Source: Caulobacter sp. NIBR1757 (GTDB taxonomy: Bacteria > Pseudomonadota > Alphaproteobacteria > Caulobacterales > Caulobacteraceae). From it: a stretch of DNA of 64,000 bases. Shown piece by piece: positions 1-7,324 of this stretch (its first letter is position 1; each line of letters begins with the position of its first letter). The DNA is taken from the NCBI RefSeq assembly GCF_027912495.1, contig NZ_CP115463.1:1387501-1451500 (forward strand), given 5' to 3'. The notes under the pieces were generated by a model that saw only the letters and a program-made list of their open reading frames with translations, was not told where the DNA came from and made no database searches. Made by a program: the position numbers and the translations under genes.

Positions 1-31
1 AAAAGGGGGCGGCTCCGGAAGGAGCCGCCCC
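1..31 (-). terminator. Rho-independent terminator of the Pro/Ala-rich membrane protein gene
   Basis: An 11-bp GC-rich stem (6-16 paired with 21-31) closes a GGAA loop. Read leftward it is followed by TTTT at positions 4-1. It lies 23 bp beyond the stop codon at 54, the expected place for an intrinsic terminator. Confidence 0.85.
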
Positions 32-53
32 AGTTCGTTCAGGGCAGGAAAAT

Positions 54-743
54 CTATTGGGGAACCGGGGTCGGTTCCGGGGCGATCGGGGCCGGAGCCA
101 CCGGTTCCGGGGCGATGACCGGCGGCGGGGCCGGGATGGCCGGAATGGTCAGCGTCGGGGCCGGGGCCTCCGGGGTCACGCTGCTGTAGGGCTGCGGGCC
201 GGTCGGAACCGTGGCCTCTTCCACCGGCGCCGTGGCCGGGGGGGCGCGACGGGCGGCCGGCGCGGCGGCGCGGCGGGCCGGAGCCGGTGTCGAGGCGCGT
301 TCAACCACGGGCGCGGCAGGAACCGGAGCCGGGGTGGCGGCGGTGCTTTCCACCGGCGCCGGGGTCGGCATCGGGGTCGGCGTGGCGGCCGGCGGGGTGG
401 TGACCGCGGCGGTCTCCACAGCCTGCTCGGGGCCGTTCATCAGCACGACAGCGCCGACGCCCAAGGCGATGACGCCGGCGATACCGGCGATGATCAGCGG
501 GCGGGTGGCCGAACCGCTACGGCGGGCGGTCGTGCGCTCACCGTAGGCCGGGGCCGCCATGAAGCTCGACTCGGCGGCGGGCGCGGTCCGGACGGTGGTG
601 TCACGGGTGAAAGCCTTGGCGGCGGGCTCAGGGGCGCGGGTGCGCACGGGCTCGGTCACGGTCTTGCGCGCGGGTTTGGGATTGTCGTAGGCGGTGCCGC
701 CGTCACCAAACAAGGACTGGGCAGTTTCACGATAGATGGCCAC
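54..743 (-). CDS. Pro/Ala-rich single-pass membrane protein of unknown function
   Basis: This 229-residue protein has a short charged N-terminal part, one hydrophobic segment at about residues 82-102, and a long C-terminal region made almost only of Ala, Pro, Thr, Val and Glu. That tail probably spans the periplasm as an extended linker. The start is taken as GTG at 743 because AGGAGG sits 5 bases upstream; the next upstream ATG (764) has no such site and would place AGGAGG inside the gene. No enzyme motif is visible. It could be a cell-envelope spacer protein or the anchor of a SPOR- or TonB-like system, but no such domain is present. It is transcribed alone and ends at a clear terminator. 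Confidence 0.7.
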   Translation of the reverse strand: MAIYRETAQSLFGDGGTAYDNPKPARKTVTEPVRTRAPEPAAKAFTRDTTVRTAPAAESSFMAAPAYGERTTARRSGSATRPLIIAGIAGVIALGVGAVVLMNGPEQAVETAAVTTPPAATPTPMPTPAPVESTAATPAPVPAAPVVERASTPAPARRAAAPAARRAPPATAPVEEATVPTGPQPYSSVTPEAPAPTLTIPAIPAPPPVIAPEPVAPAPIAPEPTPVPQ

Positions 744-1120
744 TACAGCCTCCTCTCTTCTCATTGCTCGGGGAAGGTAACGAGGTTCAGCGGAGGGGGT
801 TCCGAATGGACATCGATCCAGGGAGCCACTGTGCGAGGGATTTCTTCGCAAGGCCTTGCCGCTCAAGGCTTTATTCATGGAGTCAAAAGTTGACGACTGT
901 CCGCCTCCCGGAAGTCTATTTGCACACCTCGCCGTTATTCTGACCGCACCTCGCCATGTTTCCGCCTTCTCCGGATCGGCCTCCGCCGAAAAACTCGCCT
1001 GTCAGGTGAGGTGTCGGCGCCACGTTCACACCGCTTCAAGACCTCTGGGCCAACCTCGCCTTGACCGGGCGTTGGCCCCCCGGGCATTGCTGAGGGGGCG
1101 TTGATCAGAGGGGCTTTGCC
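744..1120. other. Intergenic region between divergent genes, no gene seen
   Basis: These 377 bases separate two divergent genes and should carry both promoters. A small dyad, GTCAA-AAG-TTGAC, lies at 882-894. No convincing -35/-10 pair, RNA gene or conserved reading frame was found; frames here look like chance open frames in GC-rich DNA. Confidence 0.5.
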
Positions 1121-2917
1121 ATGAAGCTGAGGGCGCGGCTTGCGCGGGACTGGAAGTTCTTCCAGGGGCTTCGGCGCACGCTGAAATGGGTAAAATCCAT
1201 TGCCCCCGACTCCAACAACCTGATCTGTGACGACCTGGAACGGGCCGTCGACGAGCACCGGGATCGGCCGGCCATCACCTTCGAAGGCCGCACGGTGACC
1301 TATGGCGAGATGGACGCCATCGCCAACCGCTACGCCCACTGGGCCAAGGGCCAGGGCATCACGCGCGGCCAGACGGTGGCGCTGTTCCTGCCCAACCGGC
1401 TGGAATACCTGCCGATCTGGTTCGGCCTGACCAAGGTCGGCATCGCCACGGCGCTGATCAACAACAACCTGACCGGGGCTGCGCTGGCCCACTGCCTGAA
1501 CATCTCCGGGGCCCTGCACTGCATCGTCGACGCCGACACCTCGCCGGCCTTCGAGGCGGTGCGCGGCCAGCTGGCCCGGCACATGAACCAGTGGACCCTG
1601 GGCCCCGTTTCCGGCGACCGCCGCGACCTGACCACGGCCCTGAAGAGCTGCAGCCAGCTTCGCCCCGACCGGCAGACGGCGCGCGGCGACCTGCGGGCCA
1701 GGGACACCGCCCTCTTCATCTACACCAGCGGCACCACGGGGATGCCCAAGGCCGCCCGCATCAACCACATGCGGGCCCAGCTCTACATGCGCGGCTTCGC
1801 CGGCTCGACGGGGGCCCTGAAGACCGACCGCATCTACCAGGTGCTGCCGCTGTACCACGCCACCGGCGGCCTGTGCGCCATGGGGGCGGCGCTGCTGACC
1901 GGCGGCTCGATCGTCCTCAAGAAGAAGTTCTCCACCTCGCAGTTCTGGGCCGACGTGGCGGCCGAAGGCTGCACCATGTTCGTCTATATCGGCGAGCTGT
2001 GCCGCTACCTGGTCAACGCCGAGCCGCACCCGGAAGAGCGCAATCACAAACTCCGCATGGCCTTCGGCAACGGCCTGCGCGGCGATGTCTGGGCCCAGAT
2101 GGTCGAGCGGTTCGCCATTCCCGAGGTCCTCGAATTCTACGGGGCCACCGAGGGCAACGTGTCGATGTTCAACTTCGACGGCACGGTGGGCGCCATCGGG
2201 CGGATCCCCAAGTGGCTGAAGAAGCGGGTCAACGCCCGCATCGTGCAGTTCGACATCGACACCGAGCAGCCGATCCGCGGGCCGAACGGCCTGTGCATCG
2301 AGTGCGGCTCGGGCCAGGTCGGCGAGTGCATCGGCAAGATCGACACCAGCGACGCGCGGACCAGCTTCACCGGCTATGCCGACAAGGCGGCGACCGAGAA
2401 GAAGGTGCTGCACGACGTCTTCGAGAAGGGCGACGCCTGGTTCCGCACCGGCGACCTGATGCGCCAGGACGCTGACGGCTACATCTATTTCGTCGATCGC
2501 ATCGGCGACACCTTCCGCTGGAAGGGCGAGAACGTCTCGACCGCCGAGGTGGCCGAGCAACTGGCCCAGGCGCCGGGGGTGCTGGAGGCCAATGTCTATG
2601 GCGTTCCGGTGCCCGGCCAGGACGGCAAGGCCGGGATGGCGGCCCTGACGGTCGATGACGACTTCGACGTGGCGGCCCTCTACAGCCGCGTCGAGAAGGA
2701 CATGCCGCCCTACGCCCAGCCGATGTTCATCCGCCTGCAGCGTCAGATCGAGACGACGGGCACCTTCAAGTATCGCAAGGTCGATCTCGTCGAGGACGGG
2801 TTCGATCCCGCGCGAACCCGCGACCCGATCTACTTCAAGAGCCCGCTGAAGAAGGGCTATGTGAAGCTGACCAAGGCGACGTACGGCAAGCTGCTCGAGG
2901 GCGGGATCAAGCTTTAG
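1121..2917 (+). CDS. Long-chain acyl-CoA synthetase (FATP/very-long-chain type)
   Basis: This 598-residue enzyme of the AMP-binding superfamily activates long-chain fatty acids to acyl-CoA using ATP. The phosphate-binding signature YTSGTTGMPKAA is near residue 200, the FYGATEGN motif near 340, and the hinge and C-terminal motif YFVDRIGDTFRWKGEN near 455-470. The last motif is characteristic of the FATP/very-long-chain synthetase branch rather than E. coli FadD. Length is normal for the family. The ATG at 1121 follows GAGGGG at suitable spacing. It stands alone, divergent from the upstream gene, so operon context adds nothing to the substrate. The exact chain-length preference cannot be read from sequence. 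Confidence 0.9.
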   Translation: MKLRARLARDWKFFQGLRRTLKWVKSIAPDSNNLICDDLERAVDEHRDRPAITFEGRTVTYGEMDAIANRYAHWAKGQGITRGQTVALFLPNRLEYLPIWFGLTKVGIATALINNNLTGAALAHCLNISGALHCIVDADTSPAFEAVRGQLARHMNQWTLGPVSGDRRDLTTALKSCSQLRPDRQTARGDLRARDTALFIYTSGTTGMPKAARINHMRAQLYMRGFAGSTGALKTDRIYQVLPLYHATGGLCAMGAALLTGGSIVLKKKFSTSQFWADVAAEGCTMFVYIGELCRYLVNAEPHPEERNHKLRMAFGNGLRGDVWAQMVERFAIPEVLEFYGATEGNVSMFNFDGTVGAIGRIPKWLKKRVNARIVQFDIDTEQPIRGPNGLCIECGSGQVGECIGKIDTSDARTSFTGYADKAATEKKVLHDVFEKGDAWFRTGDLMRQDADGYIYFVDRIGDTFRWKGENVSTAEVAEQLAQAPGVLEANVYGVPVPGQDGKAGMAALTVDDDFDVAALYSRVEKDMPPYAQPMFIRLQRQIETTGTFKYRKVDLVEDGFDPARTRDPIYFKSPLKKGYVKLTKATYGKLLEGGIKL

Positions 2918-3144
2918 GGCTTATCGAAGCGGCCTACGATTATAACCGGGTTGCCGGGCGTCCAGCGCGATTGTTTTCGCAAGGCGCTGGTTTCATGTGG
3001 TTTTCGTGTGGGTGAGGTGTCGCTGGATGTAGGTCAGTGCGTAGGGGTGGCGTGGGGCGACCGTCGGCGATTGTGGGGCCTGATGTGATCGCGGCGACCT
3101 ACGTTCTGACTGGCGTCACGCAGGACCCAATCTGGGCGAAAAAC

Positions 3145-3162
3145 AATATGTCTAGACATATT
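3145..3162. promoter_or_regulatory. Perfect 18-bp AT-rich palindrome, possible operator
   Basis: AATATGTCTAGACATATT reads the same on both strands and stands out in GC-rich DNA. It lies in a roughly 300-bp gap between two converging genes, where an operator is not expected, and no gene was found in the gap. Its half-site GACATAT also occurs in the control region of the PadR gene near 53.8 kb. Nothing else of note is seen in 2918-3214. Confidence 0.4.
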
Positions 3163-3214
3163 CATCGGGCGAGGTGGCCGGAATGGCGGACCTGAGCCGC
3201 CGCCCGACCAGGCG

Positions 3215-3517
3215 CTAGACCTGTCGCGGGTCGGTTGCGTTGAAAGCGGTGAACGTCCGCTCGGAGACACCGAAGTCGGCCGCGACTGCCCGCCACGGCG
3301 CGATGTGCGGGGCCTGGAGATGAGCGGTCAGCAGGTCGTCGCTCGGCCAAATCTCCGAGAATCGTACCAGACCGGGGTCATTGACGTCCTCGGCCGCGTT
3401 GTATTCCACGCAGCCATCGTGCTTCCGGGTTTCGGAGACAAGCCGGGCAAGATGGGGGCGGACATCGCCCATGACCCCCGCCGGAAACCGCATGGAGCCA
3501 ATTACGACAACAGCCAT
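3215..3517 (-). CDS. ABM-domain monooxygenase-like protein (putative quinol monooxygenase)
   Basis: This 100-residue protein has the antibiotic-biosynthesis-monooxygenase layout: a beta strand near the N-terminus (VVIGSMRF), the core DGCVEYNAAEDVNDPGLVRFSEIW, and the helix ending in HLQAPHIAPW. Such proteins form dimeric ferredoxin-like barrels that oxidise quinol-like substrates without cofactor or degrade small aldehydes. A related protein is encoded at 28332-28628 in the leucine cluster. The ATG at 3517 has AAAGGA just upstream. It is a single gene with no informative neighbours, so the substrate is unknown. Confidence 0.8.
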   Translation of the reverse strand: MAVVVIGSMRFPAGVMGDVRPHLARLVSETRKHDGCVEYNAAEDVNDPGLVRFSEIWPSDDLLTAHLQAPHIAPWRAVAADFGVSERTFTAFNATDPRQV

Positions 3518-3606
3518 GGTTCATCCTTTGCGTCCGGAGACCCCTGCTATTCGACGGGCCAGCTGACCGCAATGGTTCGCTTGCGGACCTTGGCCGTTTC
3601 CCGACC

Positions 3607-4518
3607 CTAGGCCGGGAACACCAGATACCCCGTCTTCGGGAAGTGGACGTGGACCGTCCCCACCGCCGGGTCCTCGCGGGCGATGACGGTGCGGTCGAGG
3701 GCGGCGGCGACCAGGGTTCCGCGGATCGGGTCGCGGCCGTAGTCGTCGGCCATGACCATGACGGCCTGGCCCACCGTCAGGCCTTGCGGATTGGCGGCGT
3801 CGTGGGCCGGGGCGGGGGCGGGCTCGGCGGCCTTCGCGACAGCCAGGGCGTCAGGGCCGGAGAGCTCGGTGCGGGTTCCGTGGCCGAGGGCGGCGACGCG
3901 TCCCTGCCAGTCGGCCAGGCGGGGCAGGCCTGTGGTGAAGCGTTCGACCATATGCGGCAGGCTGCGGCCGAGGAACCAGACGTTCATGTAGGCGGCGATG
4001 TCGGCGAGGCCGCAGCGGTCGCCCGACAGCCAGGGGGCGGCGGCGAGCTGGTCCTCGATCCAGCCGGCCTGGGCCCGCCACTGGGCGGTCAGGGCCGGGG
4101 CGACCGACTTCATGGCGGCTGTATCGAAGGGACGGCCGGACAGGGCCTCGCGGTCCTTGATGAAGTCGGCCGGGACATTGTCGCCCAGCTCGCCGAAGAT
4201 GATCGGCACGGTGGTCTGGAAGAACAGCCGGTCGGCCCACAGGTTGATCGCCCAGTCGAGGCCGCCGTTCACCGCCCTGGGCTCGGGGAAGCGACGCTCC
4301 AGTTCGGCCAGGATCACCTGGGTGTCGCAATAGACGTCGGCCCCGATCTGCAGGGCCGGGGTGCGGCGATAGCCGCCGGTCAGGGGCGTGAAGTCGGGCT
4401 TGGGCATGATCACCGGGATGATCACCGATGACCAGGCCAGGCCCTTGAGGCCGAACAGCAGGCGGACCTTCTCCGAAAACGGCGAGGTGTCGTAGTGGTG
4501 CAGGATCGGGGTGGTCAT
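3607..4518 (-). CDS. Glutathione S-transferase family protein with C-terminal extension
   Basis: This 303-residue protein starts MTTPILHHYDTSPFSEKVRLLFGLKG, a typical thioredoxin-fold N-terminus of GSTs with the active-site Ser in SPFSEK. The helical second domain follows (GLADIAAYMNVWFLG). After about residue 215 there is an extra region of about 80 residues containing GLTVGQAVMVMADDYGRDPIRGTLVA, which ordinary GSTs of about 210 residues lack. The start at 4518 has GAGGAA upstream; the longer open frame reaches back through a repeat and is not credible. It probably conjugates or reduces small electrophiles in the cytoplasm. The role of the extension is unknown; it could be a small beta domain. 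Confidence 0.82.
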   Translation of the reverse strand: MTTPILHHYDTSPFSEKVRLLFGLKGLAWSSVIIPVIMPKPDFTPLTGGYRRTPALQIGADVYCDTQVILAELERRFPEPRAVNGGLDWAINLWADRLFFQTTVPIIFGELGDNVPADFIKDREALSGRPFDTAAMKSVAPALTAQWRAQAGWIEDQLAAAPWLSGDRCGLADIAAYMNVWFLGRSLPHMVERFTTGLPRLADWQGRVAALGHGTRTELSGPDALAVAKAAEPAPAPAHDAANPQGLTVGQAVMVMADDYGRDPIRGTLVAAALDRTVIAREDPAVGTVHVHFPKTGYLVFPA

Positions 4519-4581
4519 CGGCGGTTCCTCGATTTTTCGCCAGCATAGGCGCGGCGACCGCACGTCAACCAAACGCTTTCC

Positions 4582-4632
4582 GTCATCCCCTGGGTCCCGG
4601 CTCTCCGCGCTTCGCGCTGCGGCCGGGATGAC
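4582..4632. repeat. Palindromic repeat, family C (GTCATCC...GGATGAC), short copy
   Basis: The segment opens with GTCATCCCC-TGGGTCCCGG and closes with CCGGGATGAC, with a small GC-rich hairpin between. Related copies with the same outer GTCATCC/GGATGAC ends and inner GGGTCCC or GGGACCC occur at 11680-11789 (variant), 63429-63560 and 63859-63975. Confidence 0.7.
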
Positions 4633-4641
4633 GAAGAAAAG

Positions 4642-4660
4642 CACTTTACAATACAAAGTG
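4642..4660 (+). promoter_or_regulatory. Candidate operator/promoter of the membrane protein-regulator pair
   Basis: CACTTTACAATACAAAGTG has 6-bp inverted arms (CACTTT/AAAGTG) around 7 bases. TTTACA within it is followed after 17 bases by TATATC, giving a plausible promoter that overlaps the dyad. It sits about 50 bp ahead of a membrane protein gene followed by a small winged-helix regulator, so autoregulation is the simplest reading. Confidence 0.5.
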
Positions 4661-4711
4661 ACGTGTCTATATCCCGGTCAACAGCAAGGGCTTTTCGAGG
4701 ATTCGCCCCCG

Positions 4712-5338
4712 ATGACCAAAGATCAGATCCAGTCGGTTCGCGACGACATAGCCTTCATGCGGGCGCTGGCCGAGGAGGGGACGCAGGTTCCGCTGCTGGG
4801 CGGCGGGGTCACGCTGGCGGCGGGGATCATCTTCGCGGCCGCCTCGGTGGTTCACTGGGCGATCACCGAACAGGTGCTGCGGGTTCCGGACTGGGCGCTG
4901 ATGATCAACTGGCTCGGCTTCGGGGCCTTGTTCGGGGTCATCTGCCATCTGCTGGTCAAGCGCGTCACCACCCAGCCGGGGGCCAACTCCTCGGTCAACA
5001 AGGCGACCGGCTCGGCCTGGTCGGCGGTCGGGTTCGCCATCTTCACCATGTTCCTGGCGTTGTTCGCCATGGCCTGGGTCACGAAGAACGGAGCCATCTT
5101 CAACGTCTTCCCGGTGCTGATCCTGGCGTTGTACGGCTCGGCCTGGAGCGTGGCGGCGGACCTCAGCGGCAAGACCTGGATCCGCCTCGTGGCGCTGGGG
5201 TCGTTCGCCTCGGCGGTGGTCATGGGTCTGCTGGCGGCCAGCCCGTATCTGATGCTGGGCTATGCGGCGGCGCTGCTGCTGCTGGCGGCGCTGCCGGGGT
5301 TCATCCTGCTGCGGCAGGAACCGTCGGACACGATCTAG
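4712..5338 (+). CDS. Multi-pass membrane protein paired with a winged-helix regulator
   Basis: This 208-residue protein begins with a soluble stretch (MTKDQIQSVRDDIAFMRALAEEG) and then has about five to six hydrophobic segments at roughly residues 27-48, 57-77, 98-120, 125-145, 150-172 and 175-197. No catalytic motif is visible. It is followed after 24 bp by a small winged-helix DNA-binding protein, a pairing common in bacteria in which the membrane partner has no assigned function. The start at 4712 is chosen because translation upstream runs through a repeat and the CACTTT dyad. GAGG lies upstream at a somewhat long distance. Confidence 0.7.
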   Translation: MTKDQIQSVRDDIAFMRALAEEGTQVPLLGGGVTLAAGIIFAAASVVHWAITEQVLRVPDWALMINWLGFGALFGVICHLLVKRVTTQPGANSSVNKATGSAWSAVGFAIFTMFLALFAMAWVTKNGAIFNVFPVLILALYGSAWSVAADLSGKTWIRLVALGSFASAVVMGLLAASPYLMLGYAAALLLLAALPGFILLRQEPSDTI

Positions 5339-5362
5339 GCTCGGGCAGGAAAGGTCCGCGTC

Positions 5363-5668
5363 ATGGACGAGTTCGATATCGACAAGATCGACGAGGTCAT
5401 TCACGGCCGGGTGCGGCTGGGGATCATGGCCTACCTGTCGGGCGCCGGCTCGGCCGATTTCAACGGACTGAAGGCCAAGCTGCAGGCGACGGACGGGAAC
5501 CTGTCGGCGCACCTGCGGAAGCTGGAGGACGCGGGGTTCGTGGCGATCGACAAGAGCTTCGTGGATCGCAAGCCGTTGACGAGGGTGAGCATCACCGACA
5601 GCGGGCGGGGGGCGTTTCGGAGGTACCTCGATGCCATGGCGGCGCTGGTTGAGGGGCGCGAGGGGTAG
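5363..5668 (+). CDS. Winged-helix transcriptional regulator (HTH_34-like, MarR/ArsR-like fold)
   Basis: This 101-residue protein is a single winged-helix domain. The region FDIDKIDEVIHGRVRLGIMAYL leads into FNGLKAKLQATDGNLSAHLRKLEDAGFVAIDK, the recognition helix, followed by the wing KPLTRVSITDSGRGAFRRYL. Such one-domain regulators usually bind short AT-rich dyads and repress their own operon. The likely target here is the CACTTT dyad at 4642-4660 ahead of the co-transcribed membrane protein gene. No effector-binding residues can be identified. Confidence 0.85.
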   Translation: MDEFDIDKIDEVIHGRVRLGIMAYLSGAGSADFNGLKAKLQATDGNLSAHLRKLEDAGFVAIDKSFVDRKPLTRVSITDSGRGAFRRYLDAMAALVEGREG

Positions 5669-5717
5669 GGGCCGACAAGCAAGGGCGACGGCCCTGCGGG
5701 GCCGGCCAGACACGGTT

Positions 5718-5767
5718 CCTTCTCCCGCTTGTCGGGAGAAGGTGGCCCCCGAAGGGGGTCGGATGAG
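5718..5767 (+). repeat. REP-like repeat copy A, left part (interrupted by IS110 element)
   Basis: The repeat has two hairpins, CCTTCTCCCG-cttgt-CGGGAGAAGG and CCCCCGAAGGGGG, followed by TCGGATGAG. Uninterrupted copies continue directly into GGCAGC. Here the continuation is displaced to 6924 by the IS110 insertion. Other copies are at 7325-7385, 10359-10461, 10511-10569, 38421-38477 and 38527-38587. Confidence 0.9.
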
Positions 5768-5776
5768 CAACTATGT

Positions 5777-6730
5777 TTAGTTGGCGGTTCTTGTCACCCA
5801 TGGCGTGTTGCGCTTGAGGACGAGGTTTGCAGCCTCGATGAGTTTACGCATCACCGCCACGATGGCGACCTTCTTGGCTTTGCCGGCGGAGACAAGCCTT
5901 GTGGCGAAGGCTTTGAAGCCGGCGTCATGACGGATGGCGGTCAGGGCGGCCATGTACATCATCCGCCTGGGCCGCTCTCGCCCCCCACCGATGAAGCGGC
6001 GGCCCTTGAAGCTGCCGCTGTCCCGGTCGTAGGGCGCTGTTCCAAGCATCGAGGCGGCCTGACCAAATTCCATCGAGCCAAGCTCAGGCATGCGGACCAC
6101 GAGGCTGGCGGCAATCAGCGGACCGATGCCGGGGATGGACATCAGCAGTCCGTAGCGCTGGGCCAGGTGCGGCGCCGCCTTGATCGCCGCGATGATTTGC
6201 CTGGCCAGACGCGTCTTGGCGGCGACCAGGGAGAGGATCTGGGCTTTCACCTCGGCCTTGTGGGGTTCTCCGTCCAGCTGTTGAGCAAAGGTCTTGAACT
6301 GGGCGACTGTCTCGCTGATCCGCTCGTAGACCGTGAACCGCTCGGCCAGCTCCATCAGCAGCGGATCGCTGGCGGCCTTGACCGTGTCGCACTGGGCGGT
6401 CGCCGCGGCGATCAGCCGGGCGTCTTTCTCGTCGTTCTTGGCCTTGCGACCTTTGAACCGGCCAAAGGCCAGCACCTGGAGTGGCTGGAACATCACCACC
6501 TCAAGCCCCTCGGCCTCCAGAGCCAGCAACAGCTTGCGCTCAAAGCCTCCCGTCGCCTCGAACCCGACGCGGACAACGCCACGCGCCTTGAACCAGCCGA
6601 TCAGCTCGGCAATGCCTTCAGCCGTGTTGGGCGCCCGCAGACTGTCCTCAAGACCGTGTTCCGCCGCGTCCAGCCAAAGCTTGCAGACATCGACCCCACC
6701 ACACTTCGTGCTAACCTGATCCTTCTTCAA
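5777..6730 (-). CDS. IS110-family transposase (bridge-RNA-guided recombinase)
   Basis: This 317-residue DEDD recombinase has the RuvC-like acidic residues at D14 (GVDVCKLWLD), E58 (GFEATGG), D100 and D103 (KNDEKDARL). The C-terminal Tnp domain contains SIPGIGPLIAASLV and the conserved ...DSGSFKGRR segment, which carries the family's catalytic serine region. IS110 enzymes act as tetramers and use a bridge RNA to pair donor and target DNA. The TTG at 6730 is preferred as start, since AGGAGG lies 5 bases upstream and the protein then begins 13 residues before the first catalytic Asp. Starting further upstream would translate the guide RNA. The frame is intact and all catalytic acids are present, so the element may be active. 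Confidence 0.92.
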   Translation of the reverse strand: MKKDQVSTKCGGVDVCKLWLDAAEHGLEDSLRAPNTAEGIAELIGWFKARGVVRVGFEATGGFERKLLLALEAEGLEVVMFQPLQVLAFGRFKGRKAKNDEKDARLIAAATAQCDTVKAASDPLLMELAERFTVYERISETVAQFKTFAQQLDGEPHKAEVKAQILSLVAAKTRLARQIIAAIKAAPHLAQRYGLLMSIPGIGPLIAASLVVRMPELGSMEFGQAASMLGTAPYDRDSGSFKGRRFIGGGRERPRRMMYMAALTAIRHDAGFKAFATRLVSAGKAKKVAIVAVMRKLIEAANLVLKRNTPWVTRTAN

Positions 6731-6883
6731 CGACCCCTCCTTGTGGCTCCGGACCCTATCGTCCCTGCAACTATCCGGGTCATTGAAGGCCAACGGCGGC
6801 CCAGCTCATCCTCAGCCCAAAAGGCTCAGGGCAGATCGGCCCCTCCGATGGCGGTCCGTCTGGCGGTGGTGCGCCAGACGGAC
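6731..6883 (-). ncRNA. Predicted IS110 bridge RNA with readable target and donor guides
   Basis: Read leftward from 6883, the segment starts with a perfect 12-bp hairpin (6854-6865 with 6872-6883). Next comes a target loop: CTGCCCT (6834-6828) and GGATGAG (6811-6805) flank a small AGCC-TTTT-GGGCT hairpin. CTGCCCT equals the top strand of the left target half, and GGATGAG is the complement of the right half (CTCATCC). A donor loop enclosed by GACCC/GGGTC follows. ATAGTTGC (6774-6767) equals the element's right end, and ACAAG (6744-6740) is complementary to its left end CTTGT. This matches the guide order described for IS621 bridge RNA. The 5' and 3' RNA ends are inferred. Confidence 0.8.
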
Positions 6884-6923
6884 ATCCCGGATCAGCCAGA
6901 CAGTAGCAGGCGTTCTACAAACA

Positions 6924-6945
6924 AGGGCAGCGCCGGCTCTTGACG
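6924..6945 (+). repeat. REP-like repeat copy A, right part
   Basis: AGGGCAGCGCCGG-CTCTTGACG continues the REP copy broken at 5767. The intact copy at 10359-10461 reads GGATGAGGGCAGCACCGG followed by CCTTTGACG, so the two halves join without loss when the IS110 element is removed. Confidence 0.85.
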
Positions 6946-6975
6946 ACTGGCGTTCCACAGATCAATGTTCTGTTT

Positions 6976-7314
6976 ATGTTCACGGTGCAGAACCAGATCA
7001 GAGCGAAGGTTATGCGGCACGAGCCCACCTCGAATGAGGCTTGGCTGTGGAAGCATCTTCGGGGGCGGAAGCTGGCTGGGCTGAAGTTCCGGCGGCAGGT
7101 TCCCATTGCTGGGTATATCGCCGACTTCCTGTGTTTTGAGGCGAAGCTGATCGTCGAGGCCGATGGGCCGACGCATGAGGACAGCGCCTACGACCGGGAG
7201 CGGGACGTGCGGCTGCGGATTGCCGGATATCGGGTTCTGCGGTTCAAGAATTCCGAGATCGGCAGCGATACGGCGAAGGTGCTGGAGACCATTCGGGTGG
7301 CGGCGGGGCGCTAA
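6976..7314 (+). CDS. DUF559 family protein (restriction-endonuclease-like/Vsr-like fold)
   Basis: This 112-residue protein matches the DUF559 pattern: SNEAWLWKHLRGRKLAGLKFRRQVPIAGYIADF, then CFEAKLIVEADGPTHEDSAYDRERDVRLRIAGYRVLRF. The Asp in IADF and the E-x-D of VEADG resemble the acidic active-site residues of the PD-(D/E)XK and Vsr fold, so nuclease activity is plausible but unproven. The ATG at 6976 gives the usual family length; an ATG at 7011 is possible. It lies between two REP copies in opposite orientation (5718-6945 broken, and 7325-7385). The IS110 element just upstream may have cut off its original promoter. The protein's cellular role is unknown. Confidence 0.82.
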   Translation: MFTVQNQIRAKVMRHEPTSNEAWLWKHLRGRKLAGLKFRRQVPIAGYIADFLCFEAKLIVEADGPTHEDSAYDRERDVRLRIAGYRVLRFKNSEIGSDTAKVLETIRVAAGR

Positions 7315-7324
7315 TCGGCCTGGG

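Larger units (their letters stand above)
5766..6925 (-). mobile_element. IS110-family insertion sequence inserted inside a REP-like repeat
   Basis: The element is about 1158 bp from core to core, oriented leftward. The intact REP target reads GGATG-AG-GGCAGC on the plus strand. Here GGATG-AG stands at 5761-5767 and AG-GGCAGC at 6924-6930, with the element between. On the element's own strand the core is CT at both ends, as described for IS621. There are no long terminal inverted repeats, as usual for IS110. The right end beyond the transposase stop is only about 10 bp. The left end of about 195 bp is non-coding and carries the bridge-RNA segment, the layout known for the IS110 group. Confidence 0.9.

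Noticed and set aside
2918..3214. Small gene around the palindrome at 3145
   Set aside because: Short open frames there have no ribosome site and a composition typical of chance; none spans the palindrome convincingly.
5766..6925. Terminal inverted repeats or target duplication beyond the CT core for the IS element
   Set aside because: Only the two-base core is shared at both ends; the IS110 family is not expected to have long inverted repeats.
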